Assembly: GCA_030066665.1 (NCBI GenBank)
Contig: JASJBD010000069.1
Span: forward strand, 1-46,734
Direction of reading: 5' to 3'
Length of the DNA: 46,734 nt
DNA from: Gammaproteobacteria bacterium
GTDB taxonomy: Bacteria; Pseudomonadota; Gammaproteobacteria; Steroidobacterales; GCA-2729495
In this document: positions 24,909-32,997 of the stretch, piece by piece
Numbering within the stretch: position 1 is the first letter of the stretch
How the letters are laid out: each line of letters starts with the position of its first letter
Made by a program: the position numbers and the translations under genes
Notes under the pieces: model-generated
The model's input: only the letters and a program-made list of their open reading frames with translations
The model's database searches: none
Told to the model about the DNA's origin: nothing

Positions 24909-27194
24909 ATGCACCAGACGATCGCTGCCGGCAAGAATGCCACCGACGAACAGAGCGAGCTGCGCCTGGTCGTTTGCGGACGCGTTCAGGCCGTCGGCTT
25001 TCGGCCGTTCGTCTATCGTCTTGCGCACGAATTCGCACTCTCCGGCTGGGTGCGTAATCGCACCGGTGGGGTGGAAATAGTCGTTCGCGGCCATCCGGAT
25101 GCACTGGCCCATTTCGAGCGCGCGCTGGTGCACAGGGCGCCGCCCCTGGCGGCGCCCGAAATCGAATCGCGCCTTGACGCCACCACGAGCGACTCCGCGG
25201 CCGACGGTGCGTTTCAGGTGCTCGGCAGCGCCGCGGACCAAGAGTCGACGATCTGTGTGCCGCCCGACTATTTCATGTGTGCGGATTGTGAACGGGAGCT
25301 GACGACGCCGGGTGACCGCAGATTTGAATACCCGTTCATCAACTGCACCCAGTGCGGACCGCGCTACACCCTGATTCGAAATCTGCCTTACGACCGCGCG
25401 TCGACGACGATGGCGGATTTTCAATGGTGCGATGCGTGCGCGGCTGAGTATGCGAACCCGCTGGACCGACGGTTTCACGCCGAGCCGCTGGCCTGCCCGG
25501 ACTGTGGCCCGGCACTGGAATTTACGACGAGCGACGGTGCGGTTGTCGAAGGTGAACCGCTGTCGCTGGCCGTCGATACGCTTCGCAATGGCAAGATTGT
25601 GGCGATCAAGGGTATTGGCGGCTACCACCTCATGTGCGATGCCGGCAATGAACAGGCAGTCGCCAGGTTGCGTGATCGCAAGTACCGGCCGCACAAGCCG
25701 CTGGCCGTAATGTTTCCCGCAAGCGGCAGTGACGGCCTGGACGCCGTGCGCCGTTGCGCGTGGCTGCCTGACGAGGCGGCTGCAGCGATCCGCGCGCCGG
25801 CGCGGCCGATCGTGCTGGTATCACGACGCCCAGGTGCCCGGCTGGCCGCGGCCATCGCACCGGGTCTGCGCGAGATCGGGGTGTACCTGCCGTACAGCCC
25901 GCTGCATCACTTGTTGCTGCGGTCCTTCGGGGCGCCGCTGGTTGCCACGTCCGGCAATCTCAGCGGCGAGCCCGTGCAGACTGACAATGTCGAGGCGCAT
26001 CAGCGACTCGCCCGGATCGCAGACGCATTCCTGCATCACGACCGGCCCATCGAACGGCCGGCCGACGATCCGGTTTGTCGGTCAATAGCCGGCCGCATTC
26101 GTCCGATCCGTCTGGGTCGCGGCAATGCACCCCTCGAGATCACATTGGGTAGGAAGCTGTCCACGCCGGTGCTCGCGGTCGGTGGACACCTGAAGAACAC
26201 GTTGGCGCTGGCCTGGGATGATCGTGTCGTTGTGTCGCCGCATATCGGTGACATGGATTCACCGCGCAGCCAGCGAGTGTTCGCACAAGTTGCAGCTGAC
26301 CTGCAACGGCTCTACCAGGTCAATGCGCGTGAACTTGTCTGCGACGCGCATTCCGGCTACGCGACGACGCGTTGGGCCGCGAAACAGGGCCTGCCAGTAT
26401 CAACGGTCTGGCATCACCACGCGCATGCGTCGGCCTTGGCTGGTGAGCACCCGGTTGTGACGAACTGGTTGATATTCACCTGGGATGGGGTCGGCCTTGG
26501 CGACGACGGGACGCTGTGGGGTGGCGAGGCCCTGTATGGATGCCCCGGCGCCTGGCAGCGTGTGGCCTCGCTCGAACCATTTCGCTTACCGGGCGGTGAT
26601 CACGCCGCGCGGGAGCCCTGGCGGAGCGCCGCGGCACTGTGCTGGCAAGCGGGTATCGATTGGACGCCGGACCGGGCGAATATGACGCTGGCCCGGCAGG
26701 CCTGGCAGCGCGGGGTGAATTGTCACGACAGCAGCGCCGCAGGTCGCCTGTTCGATGCCGCCGCTTGCCTGGTCCTTGGCATCGAGCAGGCGAGCTTCGA
26801 AGCTGCGGGCCCGATGCAGCTTGAAGCGATTGCCGATGGGGAGGGTCCACTGGTCGAGTTGCCAACGGCTGCGGACGGTGACGTGTTGCGCGCCGATTGG
26901 TCGCCACTGTTGCCGATGCTCATGGATCAACGCCGGTCACAGGCCGAGCGCGCGGCCGGATTTCATCAGTCGCTCGCCCGCAGCATTGCCAGCATCGCCG
27001 ACGAGATCAGGCAATCCAGACCGGTAGAGCAGGTGGGGCTGACCGGGGGCGTCTTTCAGAATCACCGTCTTGGCACCGCCGCCATGACGGAGTTGACCGC
27101 GCGAGGGTTCAGCACGGTCATGCCATCGATCCTGCCCTGTAATGATGCGGGACTCAGTTTCGGGCAGGTGGTCGAGTGGCTGGCAAATGACTGA
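24909..27194 (+). CDS. hypF: HypF carbamoyltransferase
   Basis: 761 residues with all four HypF parts in order. These are an acylphosphatase-like domain (VCGRVQAVGFRPFVYRLAHE, with the conserved Arg and a later Asn in WVRNRTGG), and two zinc-finger pairs of the CxxC type (CADC, CTQC, CDAC, CPDC) between about residues 120 and 205. Next is a YrdC-like nucleotide-binding domain (VAIKGIGGYHLMCDAGNEQA), and last a Kae1-like domain with the VWHHHAHASALAGEH motif and the closing GGVFQNHRL. HypF makes the carbamoyl-adenylate from carbamoyl phosphate and loads the HypE C-terminal Cys, the first step of cyanide ligand synthesis. Its stop overlaps the hypE start by eight bases. Confidence 0.96.
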   Translation: MHQTIAAGKNATDEQSELRLVVCGRVQAVGFRPFVYRLAHEFALSGWVRNRTGGVEIVVRGHPDALAHFERALVHRAPPLAAPEIESRLDATTSDSAADGAFQVLGSAADQESTICVPPDYFMCADCERELTTPGDRRFEYPFINCTQCGPRYTLIRNLPYDRASTTMADFQWCDACAAEYANPLDRRFHAEPLACPDCGPALEFTTSDGAVVEGEPLSLAVDTLRNGKIVAIKGIGGYHLMCDAGNEQAVARLRDRKYRPHKPLAVMFPASGSDGLDAVRRCAWLPDEAAAAIRAPARPIVLVSRRPGARLAAAIAPGLREIGVYLPYSPLHHLLLRSFGAPLVATSGNLSGEPVQTDNVEAHQRLARIADAFLHHDRPIERPADDPVCRSIAGRIRPIRLGRGNAPLEITLGRKLSTPVLAVGGHLKNTLALAWDDRVVVSPHIGDMDSPRSQRVFAQVAADLQRLYQVNARELVCDAHSGYATTRWAAKQGLPVSTVWHHHAHASALAGEHPVVTNWLIFTWDGVGLGDDGTLWGGEALYGCPGAWQRVASLEPFRLPGGDHAAREPWRSAAALCWQAGIDWTPDRANMTLARQAWQRGVNCHDSSAAGRLFDAAACLVLGIEQASFEAAGPMQLEAIADGEGPLVELPTAADGDVLRADWSPLLPMLMDQRRSQAERAAGFHQSLARSIASIADEIRQSRPVEQVGLTGGVFQNHRLGTAAMTELTARGFSTVMPSILPCNDAGLSFGQVVEWLAND

Positions 27195-28197
27195 TACGCA
27201 TATTGCGCTTGCGCATGGTAACGGCGGCCGTCTGATGCGCGAATTGATCGACGAGGTTTTCGCACGCTGCCTCGATTCGCCATCGCTGGATACGCGGGTC
27301 GATGCGGCCCCGGTCCCGGGGCCGGCCGACGACTGTGAGCTCTGCGTGTCGACGGACGGATTCACTGTCCAGCCGCTGGAATATCCGGGTGGCGATATCG
27401 GCTCGTTGGCCGTCCACGGGACCGTCAATGATCTCGCGGTAAGCGGCGCCACGCCGACGGTATTGACTGTGAATGCTTTTGTAGAGGAGGGGCTCGAAAT
27501 CGCGCTGCTGGAGCGGCTTGTCCATAGCATGGGGCAGGCGGCGCGATCTGCGGGCGTGGCGATCGTTGCGGGAGACACCAAGGTCCTCCGGCGCGGTGAG
27601 GGCGGTGGCGTGTATTTCGCGACGACGGGACTGGGAGTGCGTGCCAGGGCGTCTGACCTCGGGCCGCATCGTATCGAAGCCGGCGACGTCCTGTTGATCA
27701 GCGGGCCGGTTGGGGATCACGGCGCGGCGGTGATGCTGGCGCGTGAGCAGTTCGGGCTGCGTGGTGATGTGCGTTCCGACGCGGCGTCGGTCCTGGGACT
27801 GACGCAGGCACTGCTGGATCTCGACGGCCTGCGTTTCATGCGGGACCCGACGCGTGGTGGCCTTGCGACCGTGGTGCACGAAATCACGGCCACGAGTCGT
27901 CACGGGGCGCGACTGCGGGAAACCGATATCCCGGTCCGTGAACCAGTGAGTTCGGTTTGCGAAATGCTTGGCTACGATCCCTATTATCTGGCCTGCGAAG
28001 GACGGGTGTTGGCGGTGCTGTCGCCAGCCGACGCCGATGTCGCGCTCGAGCGCTGGCACGCGATCCCCGGCGGTGAACAGGCTCGCAAGATTGGTGTCAC
28101 CACGACGGAGTCGCCCCGCGTGATTCTGGAGACCGCCATTGGCGGGGAGCGCTACCTGGAGGAACTGGAAGACGATCCGCTACCGCGGATCTGCTAA
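27187..28197 (+). CDS. hypE: HypE, hydrogenase maturation thiocarbamate dehydratase
   Basis: 336 residues from the ATG at 27187, which lies inside the end of hypF (8-base overlap). PurM/AIR synthase-like architecture: IALAHGNGGRLMRELIDEVF at the N-terminus, DDCELCVSTDGFTVQPLEYP and GDIGSLAVHGTVNDLAVSGA for ATP and metal binding, and RDPTRGGLATVVHEI later. The protein ends with the invariant PRIC, whose terminal Cys is carbamoylated by HypF and dehydrated to thiocyanate. It closes the hypCDFE unit and is convergent with the NapC-type gene (16-base gap). hypA and hypB (nickel insertion) are not in the window. Confidence 0.96.
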   Translation: MTDTHIALAHGNGGRLMRELIDEVFARCLDSPSLDTRVDAAPVPGPADDCELCVSTDGFTVQPLEYPGGDIGSLAVHGTVNDLAVSGATPTVLTVNAFVEEGLEIALLERLVHSMGQAARSAGVAIVAGDTKVLRRGEGGGVYFATTGLGVRARASDLGPHRIEAGDVLLISGPVGDHGAAVMLAREQFGLRGDVRSDAASVLGLTQALLDLDGLRFMRDPTRGGLATVVHEITATSRHGARLRETDIPVREPVSSVCEMLGYDPYYLACEGRVLAVLSPADADVALERWHAIPGGEQARKIGVTTTESPRVILETAIGGERYLEELEDDPLPRIC

Positions 28198-28213
28198 TAC
28201 AGCGGCAGGCGTT

Positions 28214-28837
28214 TCACGAACCGTCCCCGCCCACGCCATCCGCACTCGCGACTTCGTTCCATGCCTCGCGCCAGTTCTCTGGCAGTTTGTGCACGAGCCC
28301 CTGATGACACTCGATGCATGACTGGCCCGTCTCTGTCGCGCGAGCATGGGCCCGCTGCGCGAAACGCTCCTGGTTTTCCAGCACCATGCTCTCCGGCGAA
28401 TGGCAGCTCACGCAGTAGGACGAGTCACGGTCCAGGTAATCCGCCCATACCGCCATCGCCATTTCGCGACGATGGGATTCGTATTTTTCCGCGGTGTCCA
28501 GTTTGCCCATCAGCTCCGGGATGATGTCCAGGCTGACGCGGGTTTTCAGCCACAGCGTCTGCCACCAACCCTGCGGGATATGGCAATCGGCGCACTGCGC
28601 CTGCACACCTGATGTGTTCGCAAAGTGCGTGGACGCCTCATATTCCGGCTGGATGAATGCTCTGTGTGAATGACAGACATAGCAGAATTCATTAGTGCTG
28701 GTCTGTTGCAGTACCCAGTTGAAAGCGCCGAGCGCCGCGGCGCCGAGTCCAAACGCCAGCATTGCACCGATCGGAATCCCCAACAGCCATCGCTGTCGGG
28801 GCTTCTTCCACAGGATTGATTCTTCTTCTTTGGTCAT
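28214..28837 (-). CDS. Tetraheme NapC/NirT-type membrane-anchored cytochrome c (CymA-like quinol oxidase candidate)
   Basis: 207 residues. One N-terminal anchor helix (about residues 17-40, WLLGIPIGAMLAFGLGAAAL) is followed by a periplasmic domain with four CxxCH sites: Cys52 (CYVCH), Cys82 (CADCH), Cys142 (CVSCH) and Cys174 (CIECH). The spacing and the HSHRAFIQPEYEASTHFANTSG segment after the first heme are typical of NapC/NirT proteins, which take electrons from menaquinol or ubiquinol and pass them to periplasmic cytochromes. In Shewanella, CymA of this family feeds MtrCAB; position beside mtr-type genes supports the same job here by inference. It lies 23 bases downstream of the diheme cytochrome gene. 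Confidence 0.92.
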   Translation of the reverse strand: MTKEEESILWKKPRQRWLLGIPIGAMLAFGLGAAALGAFNWVLQQTSTNEFCYVCHSHRAFIQPEYEASTHFANTSGVQAQCADCHIPQGWWQTLWLKTRVSLDIIPELMGKLDTAEKYESHRREMAMAVWADYLDRDSSYCVSCHSPESMVLENQERFAQRAHARATETGQSCIECHQGLVHKLPENWREAWNEVASADGVGGDGS

Positions 28838-28860
28838 CGTGAAAACGAGGCGCTGCCAGC

Positions 28861-29472
28861 TTACTGCAGGCTGGCATAGAAATGGAGCAGGGCCTCGACG
28901 TCATCGGCGCTGAGACGTTCCAGGCTCACTTTCATCTTGCGGGGCTGCGAGCGTTTGCCCGCAATAAAGTCGGTGAACTGCGCTCGCATATAAGTCATCC
29001 ATTGGCCCGCCAGAATACCCGCGTCTTCGTCGGGATCGCGGCCGCTGTCGGCATGACAGTTTTCGCACTCCTGATCGTGGATCGCGCGGCCGCGATCCGC
29101 CAGCGCGCCATCAAAATCCTGGCGGGCCGGTTTGAATGGCAGTTTCGCGTAGTACGCCGCGATCGCCTCGATTTCTGCGTCAGTCATTTTGGCAGCAACG
29201 GCGCACATATCCGTGGCGGGCCGACTGGTATCGCCCTGGCGATAGTCCGATGTTGCACAGGGCCGCGCGCGATCCCGGTAGAAATACATGTCGTCCGACA
29301 ACAGGAAGACCGATGCGCCCGCGATGGTTGGCATGTCAGTCCATTGACTGATGCCGTCGGTGCCATGGCAGCCGTCGCAGTCTTCGATCATGGACGCAAG
29401 GTCGGCGTCGCTGCTGCCAGTAACGGCCAGCAGCAATGCCGCGAACAGGTAACGCAGACTCGGCTTGGTCAC
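28861..29472 (-). CDS. Diheme class I cytochrome c (c4-like), periplasmic
   Basis: 203 residues from a GTG at 29472, chosen because TGGAGG lies nine bases upstream and the first residues form a signal peptide (TKPSLRYLFAALLLAVTGSS); a longer in-frame start lacks both. Two class I cytochrome domains are seen: the first heme site is CDGCH at residues 32-36, the second CENCH at 136-140. Met residues that could be the sixth ligands lie in the right regions (TDMCAVAAKM and QPRKMKVSLERLS). This is the cytochrome c4-type duplication. It could shuttle electrons between the inner-membrane NapC-type protein and MtrA, or to a terminal oxidase. It is divergent from the decaheme lipoprotein gene. Confidence 0.88.
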   Translation of the reverse strand: MTKPSLRYLFAALLLAVTGSSDADLASMIEDCDGCHGTDGISQWTDMPTIAGASVFLLSDDMYFYRDRARPCATSDYRQGDTSRPATDMCAVAAKMTDAEIEAIAAYYAKLPFKPARQDFDGALADRGRAIHDQECENCHADSGRDPDEDAGILAGQWMTYMRAQFTDFIAGKRSQPRKMKVSLERLSADDVEALLHFYASLQ

Positions 29473-29566
29473 GACCGGATTCCTCCATCCCAACGGCGGG
29501 CACTGAAAGATAACCGTCATCAAGTACTGGCACAATTTCGATCGTTGAACAATAAATGGTCTTGAA

Positions 29567-29598
29567 TTACTTCCGCTAAGCGTATGTCGCCTAAGTAA
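29567..29598. promoter_or_regulatory. Inverted repeat in the 219-base gap between the two cytochrome units
   Basis: TTACTT at 29567-29572 and AAGTAA at 29593-29598 form inverted arms around a 20-base centre. Read inward, the arms continue as TTACTTCCGC and, on the other strand, TTACTTAGGCG, so the half-sites resemble each other beyond the core hexamer. CTAAG or its complement occurs three times within 35 bases. The surrounding sequence (about 29540-29630) is more AT-rich than its neighbours, as expected for promoters. A shared operator controlling both cytochrome units is possible; no standard FNR or ArcA site is recognisable. Confidence 0.3.
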
Positions 29599-29691
29599 AT
29601 CTCCTTAGTGTTGATCCAAAACCGCGCAGATATTCTCTGTGGTAGCCAGATGTTGGTCAGGCATGCGGCCGGCCAATTTATAAGGGATAAA

Positions 29692-32010
29692 ATGTTCAAA
29701 ATTAATGGCTTATTGAATAAACCTTTGAAGGATTCGAGAGCAAGATTTTTGGCGTTCCTGCTCGCGACCGCGGTCGCGCTGTTGTTAACGGGCTGCGATG
29801 GCGACACCGGGCCGGCAGGCCCGCCGGGCCCGCAAGGACCAGCCGGACCGGCCGGTCCACCAGCGGCAGTCAATGTTGCAGATGCCGAAGTGATCAATGC
29901 GACGATCGATGGCGTATCGATTGGTGCCGCAACGACGGTCGATTTCACGCTGACCGACGAGCGAGGCAACGGTCTGGTTGGACTGCAGAAGAGCAACATC
30001 CGTTTCACCGTCGCCAAACTCGAGGATGGGGTGAACGGCGACCCGAGTGCCTGGCAGAGTTATCTGAACGAGATCGAGACCGCGGGCAGTGCGGGGCCGG
30101 GCACTGAAGACAAACTACAGGCCACGTACGAGCGCAACGCGCCGAATGCGGTGCTCGATGACTTCGACAATGGCAGCTATCGGTACACGTTTGAGGCGGA
30201 CATTACGAACATCACGCAGCCGGTACCGGTCACTTATGATGACAGTCTGACGCACCGGGTTAGTTTCCAGATCAGCGGCGGCGGCCTGCGGCCCGTCGAT
30301 CCGAGCTACACGTTTCGACCCAGCGATGGCGCGATGACCGGGATTTTCACGCGGCGAATCTCGGATGAAGCCAGCTGCAATAACTGCCATACGGTGCTCG
30401 AGGTCCACGGCTTCCGGCGCAGCCTCGACTATTGCGTGACCTGCCACAACCCCGGATCGGCGGACGCGAACAGCGGCAACACCGTGGACATGACGGTGAT
30501 GATTCACAAGATCCATCGGGGCGCAAATTTGCCGTCGATCGTCGGGGGCATGGACGGCGACCGCTACAGTATTTTCGGCCGTTTCGATGAAGAGCACATC
30601 TACGCGATCAACGATATGGGCGAGGCGAAAGGTGTGATCCACCCGCAGGATATCCGCAATTGTCGCAACTGCCATGACGATACCAATCCGGATCTCAATA
30701 CGCCGGATGCCCGTAACTGGGTGTCGAAACCGACCGAGCAGGCCTGCGGAGCGTGCCACGACACCGTGAATTTCGCGACCGGTGAGAACCACTTCATGGG
30801 CGCGCCGCCCGTGACCAATGCCGAATGCCAGAACTGCCATGGCGACGGACAGTTTGCGGCGGCCGACGCCGTGCATCGGCTGCTGGAGCAGGAGGCCGCG
30901 GAGAACTACGAATACCGGATTATCGATGTCACCGATACGGGCCAGAACGAGAACCCGGTAGTCAGATTCGAGGTCGTCAATCCAACGACCGGCGACCCCT
31001 ACGACATCAAGAATGATGCGCCGTTCACCCAGCCATTCGGCGCCAGTCGGCTCGCCATCAATTTCGCCTGGAACACTATTGACTACACGAACGTCGACAG
31101 CGGGAGCGAAGTGCCGGTGCAGCGGCTGCCGTTTCTGCCGCCGGCCGGTTCCCAGGCGCAACCTCTCAGCGTCAATGCCTTGACGAATTCGGTTGACAAT
31201 ATGGACGGCACCTACACGGTCACGTCACCTTTACCCGTGTCGGCGAACACCGATGGCACGCTCTCGGTCGCGATCGAAGGGCATCCTGGTGAGGACGTAA
31301 ATAATGACGGTTCGGCGGAAAGCCTGCCGGTCACAACTGCCCTGGCGTATTTCCAGATCGATGACGATCCGGATCCGATCGAGCGGCGGGAAGTCGTGTC
31401 GCTGGCTCTATGCAACAACTGTCACCAGCAGGTGTCGTTGCACGGCTCGAATCGCAATGACAACATTCCGCAATGCGTCACCTGCCACAATGCGGATGCG
31501 ACCGACATCCAGGCGCGCACCGAAGCCATGGTCGATGCGAACACCTCGCTGGACGGCAAGGACGAGGAGAGCGTGGACTTCAAGCACATGATCCATGCAA
31601 TTCATGCGGGCGAGGTCGTCATCCACGGGTTTGCTGCTTCAGTGCACGACTACCGTGAGGTCGTCTACTCGGGCCGGCTCAATGACTGCACGGGCTGTCA
31701 CGTGGGTGATACTTACTATCCGGTGAACCAGAATTTCGTGCTGGCCACAACAATCGATACCGGTGCCGACCTGGGCGACCCGACCGACGACGTCAATATT
31801 TCGCCGAACGCGTCCGCCTGCTACGGTTGCCATCGCAGTGCCGCGGCCGTGTCCCACATGCAGTTGAACGGCGCGTCCTTTAACGCGACGCAGGCTGCGG
31901 ACGGCACGATCACGGACAATGACACCATGGGCGTGGTCATCGAGAGCTGCGAGGTCTGCCATGCCGAGGGTCGCAGTTCCGATACCGGGGTGATTCACGG
32001 GATCAACTGA
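29692..32010 (+). CDS. mtrC: Decaheme OmcA/MtrC-family outer-membrane lipoprotein cytochrome
   Basis: 772 residues from the ATG at 29692 (AAGGGA upstream). The lipobox LLTG-Cys35 follows a hydrophobic stretch, so it is a lipoprotein. Just after the lipidated Cys is a collagen-like Gly-Pro-rich linker (GDTGPAGPPGPQGPAGPAG). Ten CxxCH sites in two groups of five (CNNCH, CVTCH, CRNCH, CGACH, CQNCH; then CNNCH, CVTCH, CTGCH, CYGCH, CEVCH) are separated by a beta-rich domain of about 170 residues. This is the pentaheme-barrel-pentaheme plan of MtrC and OmcA, which hand electrons to minerals, metals or other extracellular acceptors. OmcA and MtrC cannot be told apart here; mtrC is used because mtrA- and mtrB-type genes follow. 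Confidence 0.93.
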   Translation: MFKINGLLNKPLKDSRARFLAFLLATAVALLLTGCDGDTGPAGPPGPQGPAGPAGPPAAVNVADAEVINATIDGVSIGAATTVDFTLTDERGNGLVGLQKSNIRFTVAKLEDGVNGDPSAWQSYLNEIETAGSAGPGTEDKLQATYERNAPNAVLDDFDNGSYRYTFEADITNITQPVPVTYDDSLTHRVSFQISGGGLRPVDPSYTFRPSDGAMTGIFTRRISDEASCNNCHTVLEVHGFRRSLDYCVTCHNPGSADANSGNTVDMTVMIHKIHRGANLPSIVGGMDGDRYSIFGRFDEEHIYAINDMGEAKGVIHPQDIRNCRNCHDDTNPDLNTPDARNWVSKPTEQACGACHDTVNFATGENHFMGAPPVTNAECQNCHGDGQFAAADAVHRLLEQEAAENYEYRIIDVTDTGQNENPVVRFEVVNPTTGDPYDIKNDAPFTQPFGASRLAINFAWNTIDYTNVDSGSEVPVQRLPFLPPAGSQAQPLSVNALTNSVDNMDGTYTVTSPLPVSANTDGTLSVAIEGHPGEDVNNDGSAESLPVTTALAYFQIDDDPDPIERREVVSLALCNNCHQQVSLHGSNRNDNIPQCVTCHNADATDIQARTEAMVDANTSLDGKDEESVDFKHMIHAIHAGEVVIHGFAASVHDYREVVYSGRLNDCTGCHVGDTYYPVNQNFVLATTIDTGADLGDPTDDVNISPNASACYGCHRSAAAVSHMQLNGASFNATQAADGTITDNDTMGVVIESCEVCHAEGRSSDTGVIHGIN

Positions 32011-32048
32011 CGGCCTGTGACATTTCACGCCGCGGGGAGAGTTAGCGA

Positions 32049-32993
32049 GTGACGGCGAAGGCGAGGGTGTTTCTGTCGATATCCTGCGTGGCCGCTGTCC
32101 TGTTCGGAATCGGGCCGCGCGATGCCCTGTCACAGGTCGAGGACGCAAGTCTGGAGTACAGCCGGCGTGGCGCTGACTCTTGCACCGGTTGCCACGGTGA
32201 GCCGCGGATCCTGTCGATTTTCAGCACGTCCCATGGGGAACCGGCCGACCCGCGCACGCCGTTTGCCGATTTGCAGTGTGAAGGCTGCCACGGTCCCGGT
32301 GGGGACCATGCCAAGCGGCTGCGGCTCGGCGAGAAACGACCGCCAATCACAAACTTCGGCCGGGATGTCCTTCAAACACCGATAGCCAAGCAGAACGATA
32401 TCTGTACTAACTGTCATTCGTCAGAGCCCAGCCCGGCCTGGCACGGCAGCGCCCATGACAATGAAGGATTGTCCTGCGCGGACTGTCACCAGTCGCATGC
32501 GCCCGCGGATCGGGTGCTGATGCCCGCCGAGCAGGCCGAAGTCTGTTACATCTGCCATGCGATGCAACGCGCGCAGAGTTTCAAAATTTCGAATCACCCG
32601 ATGCGCGAAGGCAAGATGGCCTGCAGCAGCTGTCACAATGCGCATGAGTCGACCGCGGATAGTCTGCTGAACAAGGAGAGCGTCAACCAGGTGTGTTACA
32701 CCTGCCACGCCGAGACCCGCGGGCCGTTCCTGTGGGAACACGCACCGGTCGTGGAGGACTGCGGCAGCTGTCACAACCCGCACGGTTCCAATCATCCGGC
32801 GTTACTGGGACGGCGACCGCCACAGTTGTGCCAGCAGTGTCACTCGCAGTCCGGACATCCGAGCATCGGCTTTACCTCGGGCGGCCTGGCTGGTGGCACG
32901 CCTTCCGCCAATGTGCTCGGGGCCAGTTGCATGAACTGCCACCCGAAAGTGCATGGCACGAATCACCCGTCCGGGGCGGTACTGGCCCGGTAG
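32049..32993 (+). CDS. mtrA: Periplasmic decaheme cytochrome of the MtrA/DmsE family
   Basis: 314 residues from a GTG at 32049 with GGGGAGAG upstream. A signal peptide (FLSISCVAAVLFGIGPRDALSQ) precedes ten CxxCH sites: CTGCH, CEGCH, CTNCH, CADCH, CYICH, CSSCH, CYTCH, CGSCH, CQQCH and CMNCH. The repeating pentaheme pattern (for example GLSCADCHQSHAPADRVLM and GKMACSSCHNAHES) and size match MtrA, PioA and DmsE. These proteins thread into an outer-membrane porin and form a heme wire across the membrane. DmsE serves DMSO respiration, but no dmsAB-type reductase gene is in the window. Located 38 bases after the lipoprotein gene and four bases before the porin gene. Confidence 0.93.
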   Translation: MTAKARVFLSISCVAAVLFGIGPRDALSQVEDASLEYSRRGADSCTGCHGEPRILSIFSTSHGEPADPRTPFADLQCEGCHGPGGDHAKRLRLGEKRPPITNFGRDVLQTPIAKQNDICTNCHSSEPSPAWHGSAHDNEGLSCADCHQSHAPADRVLMPAEQAEVCYICHAMQRAQSFKISNHPMREGKMACSSCHNAHESTADSLLNKESVNQVCYTCHAETRGPFLWEHAPVVEDCGSCHNPHGSNHPALLGRRPPQLCQQCHSQSGHPSIGFTSGGLAGGTPSANVLGASCMNCHPKVHGTNHPSGAVLAR

Positions 32994-32997
32994 CGCG

